This document shows positions 1 through 11,142 of a stretch of 64,000 bases of DNA, one piece after another (within the stretch, counting starts at the first letter, position 1; every line of letters begins with the position of its first letter). Both the position numbers and the translations under genes were made by a program. Location of the stretch: contig NZ_JAAXGE010000003.1 of assembly GCF_014750685.1 (NCBI RefSeq), forward strand, positions 434,001-498,000, given 5' to 3'. This DNA comes from Bacteroides sp. GM023 (GTDB lineage Bacteria > Bacteroidota > Bacteroidia > Bacteroidales > Bacteroidaceae). A model generated the notes under the pieces. That model was not told the origin of the DNA. It was given only the letters and a program-made list of their open reading frames with translations, and did no database searches.

Positions 1-3
1 GAT

Positions 4-2130
4 ATGAAACGAATTTGTTTACTACTTCCGCTTTGCGTCTGCGCATGGATGCCGGTAGCAGCACAGCAGGAACAAACAGCACAGCAGGAACAGCAAACGC
101 AAGTCCCTGTGGATAGCGTGAAAAATATAGCTTATGTCGACAGCATATTCAAAGAACTGCCCGAAGTAATGATAACCGGCGAACGTCCCATCGTTAAGGC
201 AGAACAGGGAAAGCTGGTCTATGACCTTCCGAGACTGGTAGGTAACCTGCCTGTAGACAATGCCTATGACGCTGTGAAAAATCTTCCGGGAGTCATGGAC
301 TTGGGTGAAGGACTAATGCTGGGCAGTCAGGAAGTAACCGTCGTTATCAATGGGAAAGTGACTACCCTCTCTACCGAACAATTAAACGCATTATTGAAAT
401 CAATCCCCGTCAGCCGAATTGAAAAGGCGGAAGTGATGTATTCCGCCCCGGCACGTTACCAAGTCCGGGGCGCTATGATAAACCTGGTACTGACTTCAGG
501 CACAGGACACGAACCTTCCCTTCAGGGAGAACTCTATACCGCTTTTAATCAAAACCATTACGAATCCTTGACCGAGCGTGGAAGCCTTCTTTATTCCGGT
601 CATAAATTCTCTGCTGACCTTCTTTACTCTTACTCTTACGACCGCGACCGGAGAGAAACGGATAAAGAAGCGCTTCACACGCTTGCCGATGGTTCAACGC
701 ATCAGATGGATATGTATGAAAACACAATCTCCCGCAACAACAGCCATCAGATACGTCTCGGAATGGATTATGCCTTTACAGACCAACATCTGCTAAGCCT
801 TGTCTATACAACAGCCTTTACAGACTCCAAACACAATGCCACAGTGACCGGTGCACAAAACTCATTGACAAACTCGCACGCGGACAATCAGCTCCATAAC
901 ACAAAACTCGACTATCAAACCCCGTTCGGCCTGAAAGCCGGTGTGGAATTTACCTATTATCGTTCTCCCGGCAGCCAACTTCTATACAGCACCCTGGGAA
1001 ACGAAACCATGAACTTCCTAAGCCGGGATAATCAGCGAATCAACCAATGGCGTTTCTATGCCGGACAAGAACATTCCTTAGGCAAAGACTGGGGCTTGAA
1101 CTATGGCATGGCATACACGACCGCCTTAGACCATAGCTTCCAAAGATACTACGACCCCGAAACAGAAACCCTGCTACCGGACAATAACATGCAGTCCCGC
1201 CGCTGCGAGCAAACCCTGAACTTCTACGCCGGCCTGAGCAAAAGCTTCGGGCAGAAATTCTCAGCGGATATTTCTTTAGCAGCCGAGCAATATCATACGG
1301 ACATTTGGAACGAATGGAGCTTCTACCCGGTTGCCAACTTTACTTATACACCCGCCGCCGGGCATATGCTGCAACTTTCATTAAGCAGCGATAAGGAATA
1401 CCCCGAATATTGGAGCGTACAGAACTCCACCTCTTATATGGGCGCCTATTCCGAAATCCAGGGCAACCCCCTGCTCAAACCCGCCGCGAATTATGAGACG
1501 ACACTTAGCTATATCTTAAAGGGCAAATACGTCTTTTCCGCCTATTACAGCTATACGAAAAATAATGAAATGCAGACTCTCTATCAATCTCCCGACCGCT
1601 TGGTAGAAATCTATAAATTCTTCAACTTCGATTTTTCGGAACAGGCGGGCATTATGATGGTCGTCCCGTTTAAAATAAAGAAATGGCTGGATTCCCGCCT
1701 GACGGCAGTTGGACTTCGTTATCACCAAAAGGACAGTGATTTTTGGGACATCCCGTTCGACCGTAAACTCTATACATTCGTACTGACCATGAACAACACC
1801 TTCACCCTCTCCACCAAACCGGATTTGAAACTAACCCTGACCGGCTTTTATCAAAACAGAATGATACAGGGAACATTCGACCTTCCCCGTTCGGGAAACC
1901 TGAATACGGCACTGCGTTATACCTTTGCCAAAGGTAAAGCACAACTGACGCTGAAATGCGATGATATATTCAATACCTCTACCATTTCCACACGCATCCG
2001 TTTCGGCAATCAGAACGTGAAGAACCACTATATGAGAACTACGCGTGAGTTTGGCGTTTCCTTCAGCTATAAATTCGGCGGATATAAAGAGAAGAAAAGA
2101 GAAGACGTGGATACTTCCCGCTTTAAATAA
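4..2130 (+). CDS. TonB-dependent-receptor-like outer membrane beta-barrel protein
   Basis: 708-residue protein with a signal peptide at residues 1-20 (cleavage near VAAQQ), then a Gln-rich linker. A plug-like domain (about 50-165) contains the 'LPGV' and 'INGK' motifs common in Bacteroidetes outer-membrane plugs. The rest is aromatic-rich alternating strands typical of a large barrel. It lacks the N-terminal carboxypeptidase-regulatory-like domain of SusC proteins and has no SusD partner nearby. This resembles the OMP_b-brl_3 group of receptor-like barrels, whose ligand is usually unknown. Start is the ATG at base 4. Upstream context lies outside the window. Substrate cannot be inferred. Confidence 0.8.
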   Translation: MKRICLLLPLCVCAWMPVAAQQEQTAQQEQQTQVPVDSVKNIAYVDSIFKELPEVMITGERPIVKAEQGKLVYDLPRLVGNLPVDNAYDAVKNLPGVMDLGEGLMLGSQEVTVVINGKVTTLSTEQLNALLKSIPVSRIEKAEVMYSAPARYQVRGAMINLVLTSGTGHEPSLQGELYTAFNQNHYESLTERGSLLYSGHKFSADLLYSYSYDRDRRETDKEALHTLADGSTHQMDMYENTISRNNSHQIRLGMDYAFTDQHLLSLVYTTAFTDSKHNATVTGAQNSLTNSHADNQLHNTKLDYQTPFGLKAGVEFTYYRSPGSQLLYSTLGNETMNFLSRDNQRINQWRFYAGQEHSLGKDWGLNYGMAYTTALDHSFQRYYDPETETLLPDNNMQSRRCEQTLNFYAGLSKSFGQKFSADISLAAEQYHTDIWNEWSFYPVANFTYTPAAGHMLQLSLSSDKEYPEYWSVQNSTSYMGAYSEIQGNPLLKPAANYETTLSYILKGKYVFSAYYSYTKNNEMQTLYQSPDRLVEIYKFFNFDFSEQAGIMMVVPFKIKKWLDSRLTAVGLRYHQKDSDFWDIPFDRKLYTFVLTMNNTFTLSTKPDLKLTLTGFYQNRMIQGTFDLPRSGNLNTALRYTFAKGKAQLTLKCDDIFNTSTISTRIRFGNQNVKNHYMRTTREFGVSFSYKFGGYKEKKREDVDTSRFK

Positions 2131-2168
2131 CCTGAATCTTGCTTGTAGAATGTATTAGCAATAAAATA

Positions 2169-2192
2169 GGGTATCCTAATTGAAGGATACCC
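2169..2192. terminator. Bidirectional terminator between barrel gene and aspD
   Basis: Perfect 9-bp stem GGGTATCCT / AGGATACCC with a 6-nt loop. It is followed by T/A-rich sequence on both sides and sits between two convergent genes, so it can serve both. Confidence 0.75.
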
Positions 2193-2217
2193 TTATACAT
2201 AAATAAATTGAGTACTT

Positions 2218-3861
2218 TTATTGAATAGATGCCTTCCACACTTCGGCATATTCTTCCAATACCCGCTTGATGCTTTGTCCGATTTTTACATAATCAGCTT
2301 CATTCAGATTGGCGAGTGATACGCGGACACTCCATTTTGGCCCCGCAAAACCACCGCCATTCAGTAGCACGAGCGAAGTCTCATTGGCGAGACGGAACAC
2401 AATATCCAACGGATTATACGTCTTTTGCAGATAAGCAACGAAGTCATCCCCATAAAATTTCTTCGCCCACACCAGCATGTCAATCTCCGAATAATATCCG
2501 GCACGCAGCGGATCTTCGATCAATGTGAAACCGGTGTTATCCCATAACGCATGCAGACGACGACGGATAATCTCCTGCATCTTGGCCTTATAACGGTCTT
2601 CCTTATCAAGCAAGGAAAATAAAGCAAACAAACTCATCTGCATTTGTTGGGGAAGAGAAAGCCCTGCCGTATGATTCAATGCTATCTGACGGCTATCAGC
2701 CACCATACGGTCAATAAACTTCATCTTTTCAGGATGCAAATCAAGACTCGAATAACGCTTGTTTAAGATTGCCTTCTGCTCATCCGACAGGCGAGCTATC
2801 ATTTTGTCGTAGATGTTGTCTTCGTGTAAAGCTATCACTGCATTTCTCCATCCTGTAGCTCCGAAATATTTGGAGAAAGAATAAACGCAAAGCGTATTAT
2901 GCGGTAATTCCGCCATCAACGAACGGAAGTGGGGGATAAACGTTCCATACACATCGTCCGTGATAACCATCAGATTCGGATTGTCATTCTTCACGATGTT
3001 GACAATACGTGCGGCAGTCTCCGCGCTAAGCGCATAGCTGGGCGGATTGCTCGGATTCGTGATAAACAATGCTTTGATTTGCGGATTTTTCAGCTTGTCA
3101 ATATCTTCATCTTTATACTGCCACGTATGTAATCCGTCAGCAGTCATCTGGTCGGCAGATATTTCGGTAACATCGAACTGATAACGCCGTAATTGCGGAA
3201 TCTCGATATAAGGCGTAAATACTGGAATCATCAACGCGATAGCATCTCCCTGATTCAACAGAAAATTCTCCTGAAGCGAATCAAACAGATAACACATGGC
3301 AGCCGTTCCCCCTTCAGTAGCGAAAAGATCGAAAGTCCCTTTCGGCGGACGGCGGTCGCACATTTCCTGTGCCAGATAATCCTGTACAATCAGTTCCGTG
3401 AAATGCAGAATACGGTCGGGCACAGGATACTGGTCGCCGATAACGGATTCCGCCCATTCGTGAACAAGCGTGTCCGGATCGGCCGCATGTTCCATCAACA
3501 TATAATTATACCCCTCTTTCAGCAGATTGACACCCGCTGCTTTCTCATTATCTTTCAGGAACGCCTCGAAACGGGCGGCTATCCCTGCTTTTTGCGGAAT
3601 ACCCGCTACTCCTTCTTCCAGTGAAAATACACGACGACATTCGCAAAGCCCGAATTGTCCCAACAGGAAGAATGCTTCCCGGGGTTCGGTAGCAATCCAG
3701 TTCGGATTTCCCCGACCGGCATTCAGCATGGTATGCGCTATTTTCTTGATACTTTCATCCGCCATATCAATGAGCTTGTTTTTAAGCTCGAAAGGGCTGA
3801 TGGTTTCCATTTTCCTGGCGTAGCTTTTGCTAATAGCCGGGCTATTGTCTTTCTTTTCCAT
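2218..3861 (-). CDS. aspD: Aspartate 4-decarboxylase / aspartate aminotransferase (AspD)
   Basis: 547-residue PLP enzyme of fold type I, the usual AspD length. It converts L-aspartate to L-alanine and CO2 in the cytoplasm, with a side transaminase activity. The PLP lysine sits in SFSKYFGATGW. N-terminal NAGRGNPNW and the FITNPSNPP loop match the AspD branch rather than ordinary aspartate aminotransferase. It lies 52 bp downstream of aspT on the same strand, so the two are probably cotranscribed. With AspT it forms the known aspartate:alanine exchange cycle: decarboxylation consumes a proton and the exchange is electrogenic, giving acid resistance and proton-motive force. Confidence 0.92.
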   Translation of the reverse strand: MEKKDNSPAISKSYARKMETISPFELKNKLIDMADESIKKIAHTMLNAGRGNPNWIATEPREAFFLLGQFGLCECRRVFSLEEGVAGIPQKAGIAARFEAFLKDNEKAAGVNLLKEGYNYMLMEHAADPDTLVHEWAESVIGDQYPVPDRILHFTELIVQDYLAQEMCDRRPPKGTFDLFATEGGTAAMCYLFDSLQENFLLNQGDAIALMIPVFTPYIEIPQLRRYQFDVTEISADQMTADGLHTWQYKDEDIDKLKNPQIKALFITNPSNPPSYALSAETAARIVNIVKNDNPNLMVITDDVYGTFIPHFRSLMAELPHNTLCVYSFSKYFGATGWRNAVIALHEDNIYDKMIARLSDEQKAILNKRYSSLDLHPEKMKFIDRMVADSRQIALNHTAGLSLPQQMQMSLFALFSLLDKEDRYKAKMQEIIRRRLHALWDNTGFTLIEDPLRAGYYSEIDMLVWAKKFYGDDFVAYLQKTYNPLDIVFRLANETSLVLLNGGGFAGPKWSVRVSLANLNEADYVKIGQSIKRVLEEYAEVWKASIQ

Positions 3862-3913
3862 AATGTGAAATCTATGATTAGTTAATGAATTGTCTAAAAT
3901 ATCCGGCCAACGT

Positions 3914-5608
3914 CTACATCAGTAGCACGATAACCACTCCCCAAATAATCAGCAACGTGTTGCCGACAGCATAGGTAACCGTATATCCCAAAGCCGGAGT
4001 ATCACTTTCCACCGCATCCTGGATAGCTCCCAACGCGGCAGTTGTAGTACGTGCCCCCGCCGTACATCCCAAAGACAGGGCAGGGTGGAATTTGAATACA
4101 TATCTTGCCATCAATAACCCGCAAAGCAACGGAATTGCCGTAGCCAGCGCACCGACGATAAACAGACTGAAACCTACATCCTTGAACCCGGCTACGAAAC
4201 TGGGGCCTGCGGCAATACCGACCACTGCGATAAACATATTCAGCCCTACATTATTCAGTACCCATAAAGAAGGTTCGGGGATACCGCCGAAAGTAGGATG
4301 CTTGCTGCGCAGCCAACCGAATATAAGCCCTGCAATCAATGCGCCGCCACTCGTGGAGAGACTGATAGGAATACCACCCAAATGGATTGCCAGCGCACCG
4401 GCAAGCCCGCCGACCAAAATACCCAGCCCTACGAAGATCATATCCGTCTGATTAGTCGGACGGTCAACATACCCCATCTGCCTGGCAGCTCCTTCCACTT
4501 CATGCTTCATTCCTGTAAGTTCGAGAATATCTCCCGAATCCACCACTGTCTGCGCAAGTACAGGAACATTGATACCTGCACGCTTGATACTGCGGATACT
4601 GACACCATGCATAAATTTCTGTGCCCGGATTGTCGCTATCTTTTCTCCCGCGAAAGTCCGGTGAGTAACCATTACCGGAAGCGTCTCCGCCGGAAAATCG
4701 AGCAACTGTGCGTCTACCACTTCCGGCCCGATCCAATCTTCTTCACCGATAACGAACTCCCGTCGTCCGCTCAATACGACTTCATCTCCCGATTGAAGAA
4801 CCATGTCGGGACTGACTTCCTTCACGACTCCCTGTTGGCGAACCCGTTCTACAAATAACCGTTTGTCTTTTCCGGTCAGATAGGCTTCCAGTTCGCTGAC
4901 ATTTTTCCCTTTTCCAAACCACTTATTTGTGATTTTGTAAGCACGGAAGACTACGGGGCGAAGGGCAGGAGAGAATCCCGGCTCATCTACTTCCGAAGTT
5001 CCCATTTGTGCTTCCAACGCTTTGCAATCCGCCTTTACCTTATCCAGCCCGCCCAGCATCTTCGGGCCGAGAGAAGCCAGAATCCATGCCGAGCCTGCCG
5101 TACCGAAAATATATGTCACGGCGTAAGCCACCGGAATAGCATTGATATACGTAGCTTTCTGTGCTTCGCTGATACCCAACTGATTGATAGTATCGCTTGC
5201 CACACCGATAACGGCTGAAATAGTCTGCGAACCTGCCAGCAATCCGGCAGCTTCTCCCACATGATACCCCATAATTTTGGCCAGTATCCACGGGGCTACC
5301 AGGCTGACAATACACATCAGTACGGCAAATCCTACCTGTGGCAGACCGTCCTTTTTCAATCCCCGGAAGAACTGTGGCCCTACCTTGTAGCCTACGGCAA
5401 ATAAAAAGAGCAGAAAAAACACAGCTTTCATCGGGCCGTCTACGGTAATATTTAGTTGTCCTACCAATACCCCGACCAGCAGAACACTGGTCACTGTGCC
5501 TAAAGAAAACTTCCCGATTTTGAGTCTGCCCAACCAAAATCCCGCAAAGAGAGTGAGAAAAATGGCAAGCTCCGGGTGTACCCTTAGTTGATTAATAATC
5601 CATTCCAT
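3914..5608 (-). CDS. aspT: Aspartate-alanine antiporter (AspT)
   Basis: 564-residue inner-membrane carrier of the AAE family. N-terminal hydrophobic helices (about 1-185), two central RCK_C/TrkA-C-like cytoplasmic domains (about 210-375) and a second membrane block (about 390-564) reproduce the AspT layout. The segment [13 protein letters not shown] matches the family's first repeat, and [16 protein letters not shown] the second. It exchanges external aspartate for internal alanine, feeding AspD encoded just downstream. The start ATG at 5608 gives a membrane-embedded N terminus without a cleavable signal. Confidence 0.92.
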   Translation of the reverse strand: MEWIINQLRVHPELAIFLTLFAGFWLGRLKIGKFSLGTVTSVLLVGVLVGQLNITVDGPMKAVFFLLFLFAVGYKVGPQFFRGLKKDGLPQVGFAVLMCIVSLVAPWILAKIMGYHVGEAAGLLAGSQTISAVIGVASDTINQLGISEAQKATYINAIPVAYAVTYIFGTAGSAWILASLGPKMLGGLDKVKADCKALEAQMGTSEVDEPGFSPALRPVVFRAYKITNKWFGKGKNVSELEAYLTGKDKRLFVERVRQQGVVKEVSPDMVLQSGDEVVLSGRREFVIGEEDWIGPEVVDAQLLDFPAETLPVMVTHRTFAGEKIATIRAQKFMHGVSIRSIKRAGINVPVLAQTVVDSGDILELTGMKHEVEGAARQMGYVDRPTNQTDMIFVGLGILVGGLAGALAIHLGGIPISLSTSGGALIAGLIFGWLRSKHPTFGGIPEPSLWVLNNVGLNMFIAVVGIAAGPSFVAGFKDVGFSLFIVGALATAIPLLCGLLMARYVFKFHPALSLGCTAGARTTTAALGAIQDAVESDTPALGYTVTYAVGNTLLIIWGVVIVLLM

Positions 5609-5681
5609 AATTAAGTTGTTGTTTAGGTTATGCTACTTACAACAGTTTTTGGATGAAAAGAGTTTGTTTCTTTATAGGTGT

Positions 5682-5712
5682 TTTGCTCTTTTGAAATATA
5701 ATATTAAATTTG
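5682..5712 (+). promoter_or_regulatory. Bacteroides promoter for the 635-residue orphan
   Basis: TTTG (-33) at 5682-5685, a 19-bp spacer and TAAATTTG (-7) at 5705-5712. Both match the Bacteroides consensus; the ATG follows 31 bp later. Confidence 0.65.
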
Positions 5713-5742
5713 TAAGATTAATAATTAACGACAACTACTTGT

Positions 5743-7650
5743 ATGATAAAGACAAAACTGCTATTAGGTCCTCTGTGCTGTTTTCTATCCTTATTTGTTC
5801 AGGCACAAAGAAAAGAATTTACTTTGATTCCGGATAACTATATCTCAATAAAAAAAGGGGATACTTTGGCAATACGCCAGTTACAGAACGAGAGTACGAA
5901 TATGACTGTGCGCGTGAAGAAAGATATGCTGATTTATGCAGCATACACCTGCTTTACAGGTGTGAATTCAGAAAAGCCGACTTTAGATTTCTGGTTGCAA
6001 CAGACAGAAGGAATGTCTATTGATGATAAAGATTTCAAATCCAACAAATATCTGGATGCCGTTACATCAGAGAGAATGAAAAGAGAAGTTCTTCGTTATA
6101 TTGACAAGAGACGCCGTCAGCTGGCGGAAGAAAGAATCAAACAACAGAAAGCGCAGGAACGTAAACTGGCAGAATTGCATGAACAGGATAGCCTGCGCCA
6201 TTTGATGGAAACAGGTAACTATGATAAAAAGAAATGGGTATTTAATTCCTTCTTCCGCGTTATTATAAACAACGGCGTCGGGACAACCACACACTGGATA
6301 AGCGTTTCACCCAGAATAGACTATATCTCCAATAAGATTGGAGAAGAAAATGAGTGGCTATTGGGATTGTTGGCAGCAGTGATAGCAGCAGTCTTTATGT
6401 CTATAATGTCGAAGCATGCCTTGGCTTCTATGGGCAAAGAAAACGGTAAGTCCGAGCTTCTCATCTATTTGGGAATCTTCCAGTGTGTCGCTCTCTATAT
6501 GATGTTTGTTTGTGTATACTCTGATATTGACGAGTTGATGGTACGAAGTACGGGAAAAGAATATATAGCCCAATATAAATATGATAACTTTTGCTTTGTG
6601 ACAAGTGATAGTATTGCAGTAGAAGTGAGCCAGGGTGAGTGTACTTTTGACTGGGTGGGACAGGGAACCGAAGTCCCCGTCCGTTATGATGAAACGGCCA
6701 TGAAACTGGCGGTCGATATGCAGAAATATACGCTTCGTAACTGGAACTGGATACTTTTCATCAGCCTTCTCTTATTGCTCAATCTTTTGTTATGCTATGG
6801 AAAGTTCAATTGGATATTCAAGAAAATCTTTCGTAACCGGACTACGGTACATGATTCTCCTTATCAGAAGTATATATATTTCCCGTGGCATTTCAAGAAT
6901 AAGAAGTATGAAACATTCGACCAATTCAAGAAAGAATTAGAGCATTTTCGTTTCGAATGGGATGAGATCGATGAGGATGATAAAATATACGAGACGCCAC
7001 GTATTCTCATCCGATACAATAAAGAATATGCGGAGAAACCTGTAAAATTTGAATTAGAGATTCGCCCGGACAATGGAGAGAGTATTCGTATGGATCAATG
7101 GATGTATAAACTACAGAATGAGCTTGTCCCCTATATGGAACGTTTGGGAGAACCGGATACAATGAATGGCTGGATTCACAAAGGATGGACAGCAGGAAAA
7201 GAAATGATATGTGACTTGTCATGTTGTTCCTCTTTGGATGATGATGACGTTCTGTTTGCTGATATTGCCTGGAAATTTACAGAAACCGAATATACGGATT
7301 ATCGTACTTTTATTCATGATGTAATGGCGTTTCAAACGGAACATGGAAAACATTTCTGGAACCCCGATGTTATAGTAGTTAAACAACCGTCCTTTACTCT
7401 TTGCTACTATAATCCGCGAACAGGACATTTGGAATTATATGATATGGAAGCTGATAATGGCGTCACGTTGACAGAAGGAGAAATTCTGTATAAACTGCAT
7501 AATCAGATGAGAGATGTGCTGCCCGGTCAGGAGTTCTGTTATCTCCAGTATCTTGTTTTCAGACCGGTGGAAGCGGATTCCCTGGAAGAACTGGAAGAGA
7601 AACAAAAAGATAAGGACATTTACGATTTGTTTACGACGAATGAGATATAA
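5743..7650 (+). CDS. Orphan exported membrane protein with cytoplasmic C-terminal domain
   Basis: 635 residues; I do not recognise a family. Visible features are a signal peptide (about 1-21, ending VQAQ), an extracytoplasmic region with a charged Lys/Arg/Glu/Gln-rich helix near 110-150 likely to form a coiled coil, two hydrophobic helices at about 205-260, a third near 335-355, and a soluble C-terminal region of about 270 residues rich in aromatic and acidic residues. It is transcribed divergently from aspT and has its own promoter. The topology suggests a membrane-anchored cytoplasmic domain of unknown role. Confidence 0.7.
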   Translation: MIKTKLLLGPLCCFLSLFVQAQRKEFTLIPDNYISIKKGDTLAIRQLQNESTNMTVRVKKDMLIYAAYTCFTGVNSEKPTLDFWLQQTEGMSIDDKDFKSNKYLDAVTSERMKREVLRYIDKRRRQLAEERIKQQKAQERKLAELHEQDSLRHLMETGNYDKKKWVFNSFFRVIINNGVGTTTHWISVSPRIDYISNKIGEENEWLLGLLAAVIAAVFMSIMSKHALASMGKENGKSELLIYLGIFQCVALYMMFVCVYSDIDELMVRSTGKEYIAQYKYDNFCFVTSDSIAVEVSQGECTFDWVGQGTEVPVRYDETAMKLAVDMQKYTLRNWNWILFISLLLLLNLLLCYGKFNWIFKKIFRNRTTVHDSPYQKYIYFPWHFKNKKYETFDQFKKELEHFRFEWDEIDEDDKIYETPRILIRYNKEYAEKPVKFELEIRPDNGESIRMDQWMYKLQNELVPYMERLGEPDTMNGWIHKGWTAGKEMICDLSCCSSLDDDDVLFADIAWKFTETEYTDYRTFIHDVMAFQTEHGKHFWNPDVIVVKQPSFTLCYYNPRTGHLELYDMEADNGVTLTEGEILYKLHNQMRDVLPGQEFCYLQYLVFRPVEADSLEELEEKQKDKDIYDLFTTNEI

Positions 7651-7692
7651 TATCCGATGAGCCTATAATTTCTCAATCTCGCTTTTTTGTTA

Positions 7693-7700
7693 TACTTTTG
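7693..7700 (+). promoter_or_regulatory. -7 element upstream of fhs
   Basis: TACTTTTG matches the TAnnTTTG consensus 31 bp before the fhs ATG. No good -33 TTTG at the usual distance was found. Confidence 0.4.
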
Positions 7701-7731
7701 CCTTTTCAAAATAAAACTAATCATATTCTGT

Positions 7732-9399
7732 ATGAAATCAGACATAGAAATTGCTCGCAGCATTGAGCTGAAAAAAGTAAAGCAAGTTGCCGAAAGTATC
7801 GGAATCCCCCGCGAGGAAGTAGAGAATTATGGTCGCTATATCGCAAAGATTCCCGAACAACTGATTGACGAGGCGAAAGTAAAGAAGAGTAACCTTATCT
7901 TGGTAACTGCCATTACAGCCACCAAAGCGGGTATTGGTAAAACTACGGTATCTATTGGTCTTGCCTTGGGACTCAACAAGATAGGAAAGAACGCGATTGT
8001 CGCTTTGCGCGAACCTTCTCTCGGCCCATGCTTCGGCATGAAGGGCGGAGCAGCCGGCGGCGGATACGCCCAGGTACTCCCGATGGATAAAATCAATCTC
8101 CATTTCACCGGTGACTTTCACGCCATCACCTCTGCTCACAACATGATTTCCGCCTTGTTGGACAATTACCTTTATCAGAACCAGTCAAAAGGTTTCGGAC
8201 TGAAAGAAATCCTTTGGCGCCGGGTGCTCGATGTGAACGACCGTTCATTGCGCAGCATTGTCGTTGGCTTGGGACCGAAATCAAATGGTATCACCCAAGA
8301 ATCCGGTTTCGACATTACACCCGCTTCCGAGATTATGGCCATCCTCTGTCTCTCTAAAGACATAAACGACCTGCGCCGCCGTATTGAAAATATCCTGCTC
8401 GGATTCACCTACGACGACAAACCTTTCACAGTCAAAGACCTGGGAGTGGCAGGAGCCATCACCGTATTGCTGAAAGATGCCATCCATCCCAACCTTGTTC
8501 AAACCACTGAAGGAACTGCCGCTTTCGTACACGGTGGCCCGTTTGCCAACATCGCCCACGGTTGCAATTCTATCTTGGCTACCAAATTGGCTATGTCTTT
8601 CGGCGACTACGTAATAACAGAAGCCGGATTCGGTGCCGACCTCGGCGCAGAAAAGTTTTATAATATCAAATGCCGTAAAAGCGGACTCCAGCCATGCCTG
8701 ACAGTAATTGTTGCCACCGCGCAAGGACTGAAAATGCACGGCGGTGTCAGTCTCGACCGTATCAAAGAACCGAACATGGAAGGACTGAAAGAAGGATTGC
8801 GCAACCTGGACAAGCATGTCCGCAATCTCCGCTCTTTCGGACAGACTGTGATTGTAGCCTTCAATAAGTTTGCGACTGATACAGACGAAGAAATGGAACT
8901 GCTTCGCGAGCATTGCGAACAACTGGGCGTAGGCTTTGCCATCAACAACGCCTTCAGTGAAGGCGGAGAGGGGGCAGTAGACATGGCACGCCTGGTAGTG
9001 GACACCATCGAAAACAAACCATCCGAATCTCTGCGCTATACGTACAAAGAAGAAGACGGCATCGAACAGAAGATTGAAAAGGTAGCTACTAATATCTACG
9101 GGGCAAGTGTCATCACTTACAGCAGCATTGCCCGCAATCGCATCAAGCTGATCGAGAAAATGGGAATTACCCATTATTCGGTCTGTATCGCCAAAACACA
9201 ATATTCATTCTCTGCCGACCCTAAAATTTATGGTGCAGTGAATAATTTCGAATTCCATATCAAGGATATAGTTATCAATAACGGTGCGGAAATGATTGTG
9301 GCGATAGCAGGAGAAATTCTCCGTATGCCGGGACTGCCTAAAGAACCGCAAGCGTTGCATATAGATATCATAGACGGAGAAATAGAAGGATTGAGCTAG
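7732..9399 (+). CDS. fhs: Formate--tetrahydrofolate ligase
   Basis: 555 residues, normal for the family. It makes 10-formyl-THF from formate, THF and ATP in the cytoplasm, supplying one-carbon units. The P-loop region [15 protein letters not shown] and the [13 protein letters not shown] and [13 protein letters not shown] segments are diagnostic. I chose the ATG at 7732, where the family homology begins, over an upstream in-frame ATG at 7687 that would place the -7 promoter element inside the gene. glyA, another one-carbon gene, lies downstream on the opposite strand. Confidence 0.95.
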   Translation: MKSDIEIARSIELKKVKQVAESIGIPREEVENYGRYIAKIPEQLIDEAKVKKSNLILVTAITATKAGIGKTTVSIGLALGLNKIGKNAIVALREPSLGPCFGMKGGAAGGGYAQVLPMDKINLHFTGDFHAITSAHNMISALLDNYLYQNQSKGFGLKEILWRRVLDVNDRSLRSIVVGLGPKSNGITQESGFDITPASEIMAILCLSKDINDLRRRIENILLGFTYDDKPFTVKDLGVAGAITVLLKDAIHPNLVQTTEGTAAFVHGGPFANIAHGCNSILATKLAMSFGDYVITEAGFGADLGAEKFYNIKCRKSGLQPCLTVIVATAQGLKMHGGVSLDRIKEPNMEGLKEGLRNLDKHVRNLRSFGQTVIVAFNKFATDTDEEMELLREHCEQLGVGFAINNAFSEGGEGAVDMARLVVDTIENKPSESLRYTYKEEDGIEQKIEKVATNIYGASVITYSSIARNRIKLIEKMGITHYSVCIAKTQYSFSADPKIYGAVNNFEFHIKDIVINNGAEMIVAIAGEILRMPGLPKEPQALHIDIIDGEIEGLS

Positions 9400-9440
9400 T
9401 ATTACCGCAGGGAAATCTTGCTCCAACACTACATTGATAA

Positions 9441-9482
9441 ATCCCCGTCTTTCCTTATAAATCAATAGGGAAAGACGGGGAT
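9441..9482 (+). terminator. Terminator after fhs
   Basis: 14-bp perfect stem ATCCCCGTCTTTCC / GGAAAGACGGGGAT with a 14-nt loop, 42 bp past the fhs stop. There is no strong T-tract. Nothing gene-like is seen in the rest of the 9400-9726 gap apart from the glyA terminator. Confidence 0.6.
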
Positions 9483-9635
9483 GCTTGTATATAGAGTCCA
9501 GTGCGCTTTTTTATATCTCTTCTTGCACACTGTACGATTGAATTCATTTCTGTTGAAGAGATATTTTATATCCTTTTTGTAATAAGAAAAACGAATTTTC
9601 TGACAGATAGTTCGGACAGCATGGTTAATAAATAT

Positions 9636-9673
9636 AAAAAACAGGTCTGCTCTTTTCTCAAAGAACAGACCTG
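9636..9673 (-). terminator. Rho-independent terminator of glyA
   Basis: On the minus strand, CAGGTCTG pairs with CAGACCTG. TTCTTT/AAAGAG pairing extends the stem, and a run of six T residues follows. It is 53 bp past the glyA stop. Confidence 0.8.
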
Positions 9674-9726
9674 ATATAAAAATGTAAAAAGGTAACTGAT
9701 AGCCTGAACTATCAGAAAAGAGTTTT

Positions 9727-11007
9727 TTAATCAGCAAAAAGAGGATACTTCTTCATTGTCTCATTGACACGTGCACGTACTTGTGCGATAACCTCTTCGT
9801 TTTCTACGTTAGACAATACAGTCTCAATCATTTCAGCAATTTCAATCATCAAGTCTTCCTTAGCACCACGGGTAGTGATGGCAGGAGTACCCAAACGGAT
9901 ACCGGAAGTCTGGAAAGCCGAACGGCTGTCAAACGGAACCATATTCTTGTTAACGGTAATGTCAGCAGAAACCAATGCTTTTTCTGCCACTTTACCTGTC
10001 AGGTCAGGATATTTGCTACGCAGGTCTACCAGCATAGAGTGATTGTCAGTACCACCGGAAACGATGGTAAAGCCACGGTCTACAAGAGCCTGTGCAAGTA
10101 CAGCCGCATTTTTCTGTACCTGTTTTGCATATTCCTTAAATTCAGGTTGCAGGATTTCGCCGAAAGCTACTGCTTTAGCAGCAATCACGTGTTCCAACGG
10201 TCCGCCTTGGATACCGGGGAATACAGCAGAATCCAGTAATTGAGACATCATTTTGATTTCACCTTTCGGAGTCTTCTTACCCCACGGATTGGGGAAATCC
10301 TTACCCATCATGATGACACCACCACGAGGTCCGCGAAGTGTTTTATGTGTAGTAGAAGTGACGATATGTGCATATTTAACCGGGTTTTCGAGTACTCCGG
10401 CAGCAATCAGACCGGCTGGGTGAGCCATGTCGATCATCAGGATAGCGCCTACTTTGTCAGCGATTTCGCGCATACGTTTATAGTCCCATTCGCGTGAGTA
10501 AGCAGAACCACCGCCGATAATCATTTTCGGTTTCTCGCGCAGAGCGACTTCTTCCATCTGGTCGTAGTCAACGCGTCCTGTTTCCTGATTCAGGTTATAT
10601 TCGCAAGGAGTATAGATAATCCCCGAAGTATTCACCAGTGAACCATGAGAAAGGTGTCCGCCGTGTGCAAGATTCAATCCCATGAATTTGTCGCCCGGAT
10701 TCAGGACAGCCAGGAAAACAGCTGCGTTAGCTTGTGCTCCTGAGTGCGGCTGTACGTTCGCCCATTCGGCTCCGAAGATTTCTTTCAGACGGTCGATAGC
10801 GATTTGTTCGCTTTGGTCTACAACTTCGCAACCACCATAGTAGCGTTTGCCTGGATAACCTTCTGCGTACTTGTTAGTCAGACAAGAACCCATTGCCTGC
10901 ATTACCTGGTCACTCACAAAGTTTTCTGATGCAATCAGCTCGATACCTTTCAGCTGACGTTGATGCTCTTTTTCGATGATGTCGAAAATTAAGTCGTCTC
11001 TTTTCAT
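9727..11007 (-). CDS. glyA: Serine hydroxymethyltransferase
   Basis: 426-residue PLP enzyme interconverting serine plus THF with glycine plus 5,10-methylene-THF, in the cytoplasm. The PLP lysine lies in [15 protein letters not shown]-terminal IELIASENF and [13 protein letters not shown] are the classical SHMT signatures. Full length with a single clear ATG. It is monocistronic between a terminator and its own promoter-like element, convergent with fhs. Both enzymes feed the same folate pool. Confidence 0.97.
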   Translation of the reverse strand: MKRDDLIFDIIEKEHQRQLKGIELIASENFVSDQVMQAMGSCLTNKYAEGYPGKRYYGGCEVVDQSEQIAIDRLKEIFGAEWANVQPHSGAQANAAVFLAVLNPGDKFMGLNLAHGGHLSHGSLVNTSGIIYTPCEYNLNQETGRVDYDQMEEVALREKPKMIIGGGSAYSREWDYKRMREIADKVGAILMIDMAHPAGLIAAGVLENPVKYAHIVTSTTHKTLRGPRGGVIMMGKDFPNPWGKKTPKGEIKMMSQLLDSAVFPGIQGGPLEHVIAAKAVAFGEILQPEFKEYAKQVQKNAAVLAQALVDRGFTIVSGGTDNHSMLVDLRSKYPDLTGKVAEKALVSADITVNKNMVPFDSRSAFQTSGIRLGTPAITTRGAKEDLMIEIAEMIETVLSNVENEEVIAQVRARVNETMKKYPLFAD

Positions 11008-11060
11008 TCTTTTATAAGTAAGATTAAATTTCTAATTCGAGATACCTATTTTTAAGCGCA

Positions 11061-11068
11061 CAAAGTTA
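11061..11068 (-). promoter_or_regulatory. -7 element of the glyA promoter
   Basis: Minus-strand TAACTTTG matches TAnnTTTG, 54 bp before the glyA ATG. The -33 element is not clear. Confidence 0.45.
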
Positions 11069-11142
11069 ATGAAAATAAATAAAGAATGAAGGAAGTGCAA
11101 GAAAAATGTTAGTAAAAAGCCGGATTTAATGATATTTTATTT

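Noticed and set aside
3193..3624. 143-codon plus-strand ORF inside aspD
   Set aside because: Shadow frame of a strongly conserved gene on the other strand, without recognisable protein character.
7687..7731. Upstream start for fhs
   Set aside because: It would place the -7 element inside the gene and adds a hydrophobic stretch not found in the family.
8281..9201. 306-codon minus-strand ORF inside fhs
   Set aside because: Antisense shadow of fhs; its length comes from the codon bias of the real gene.
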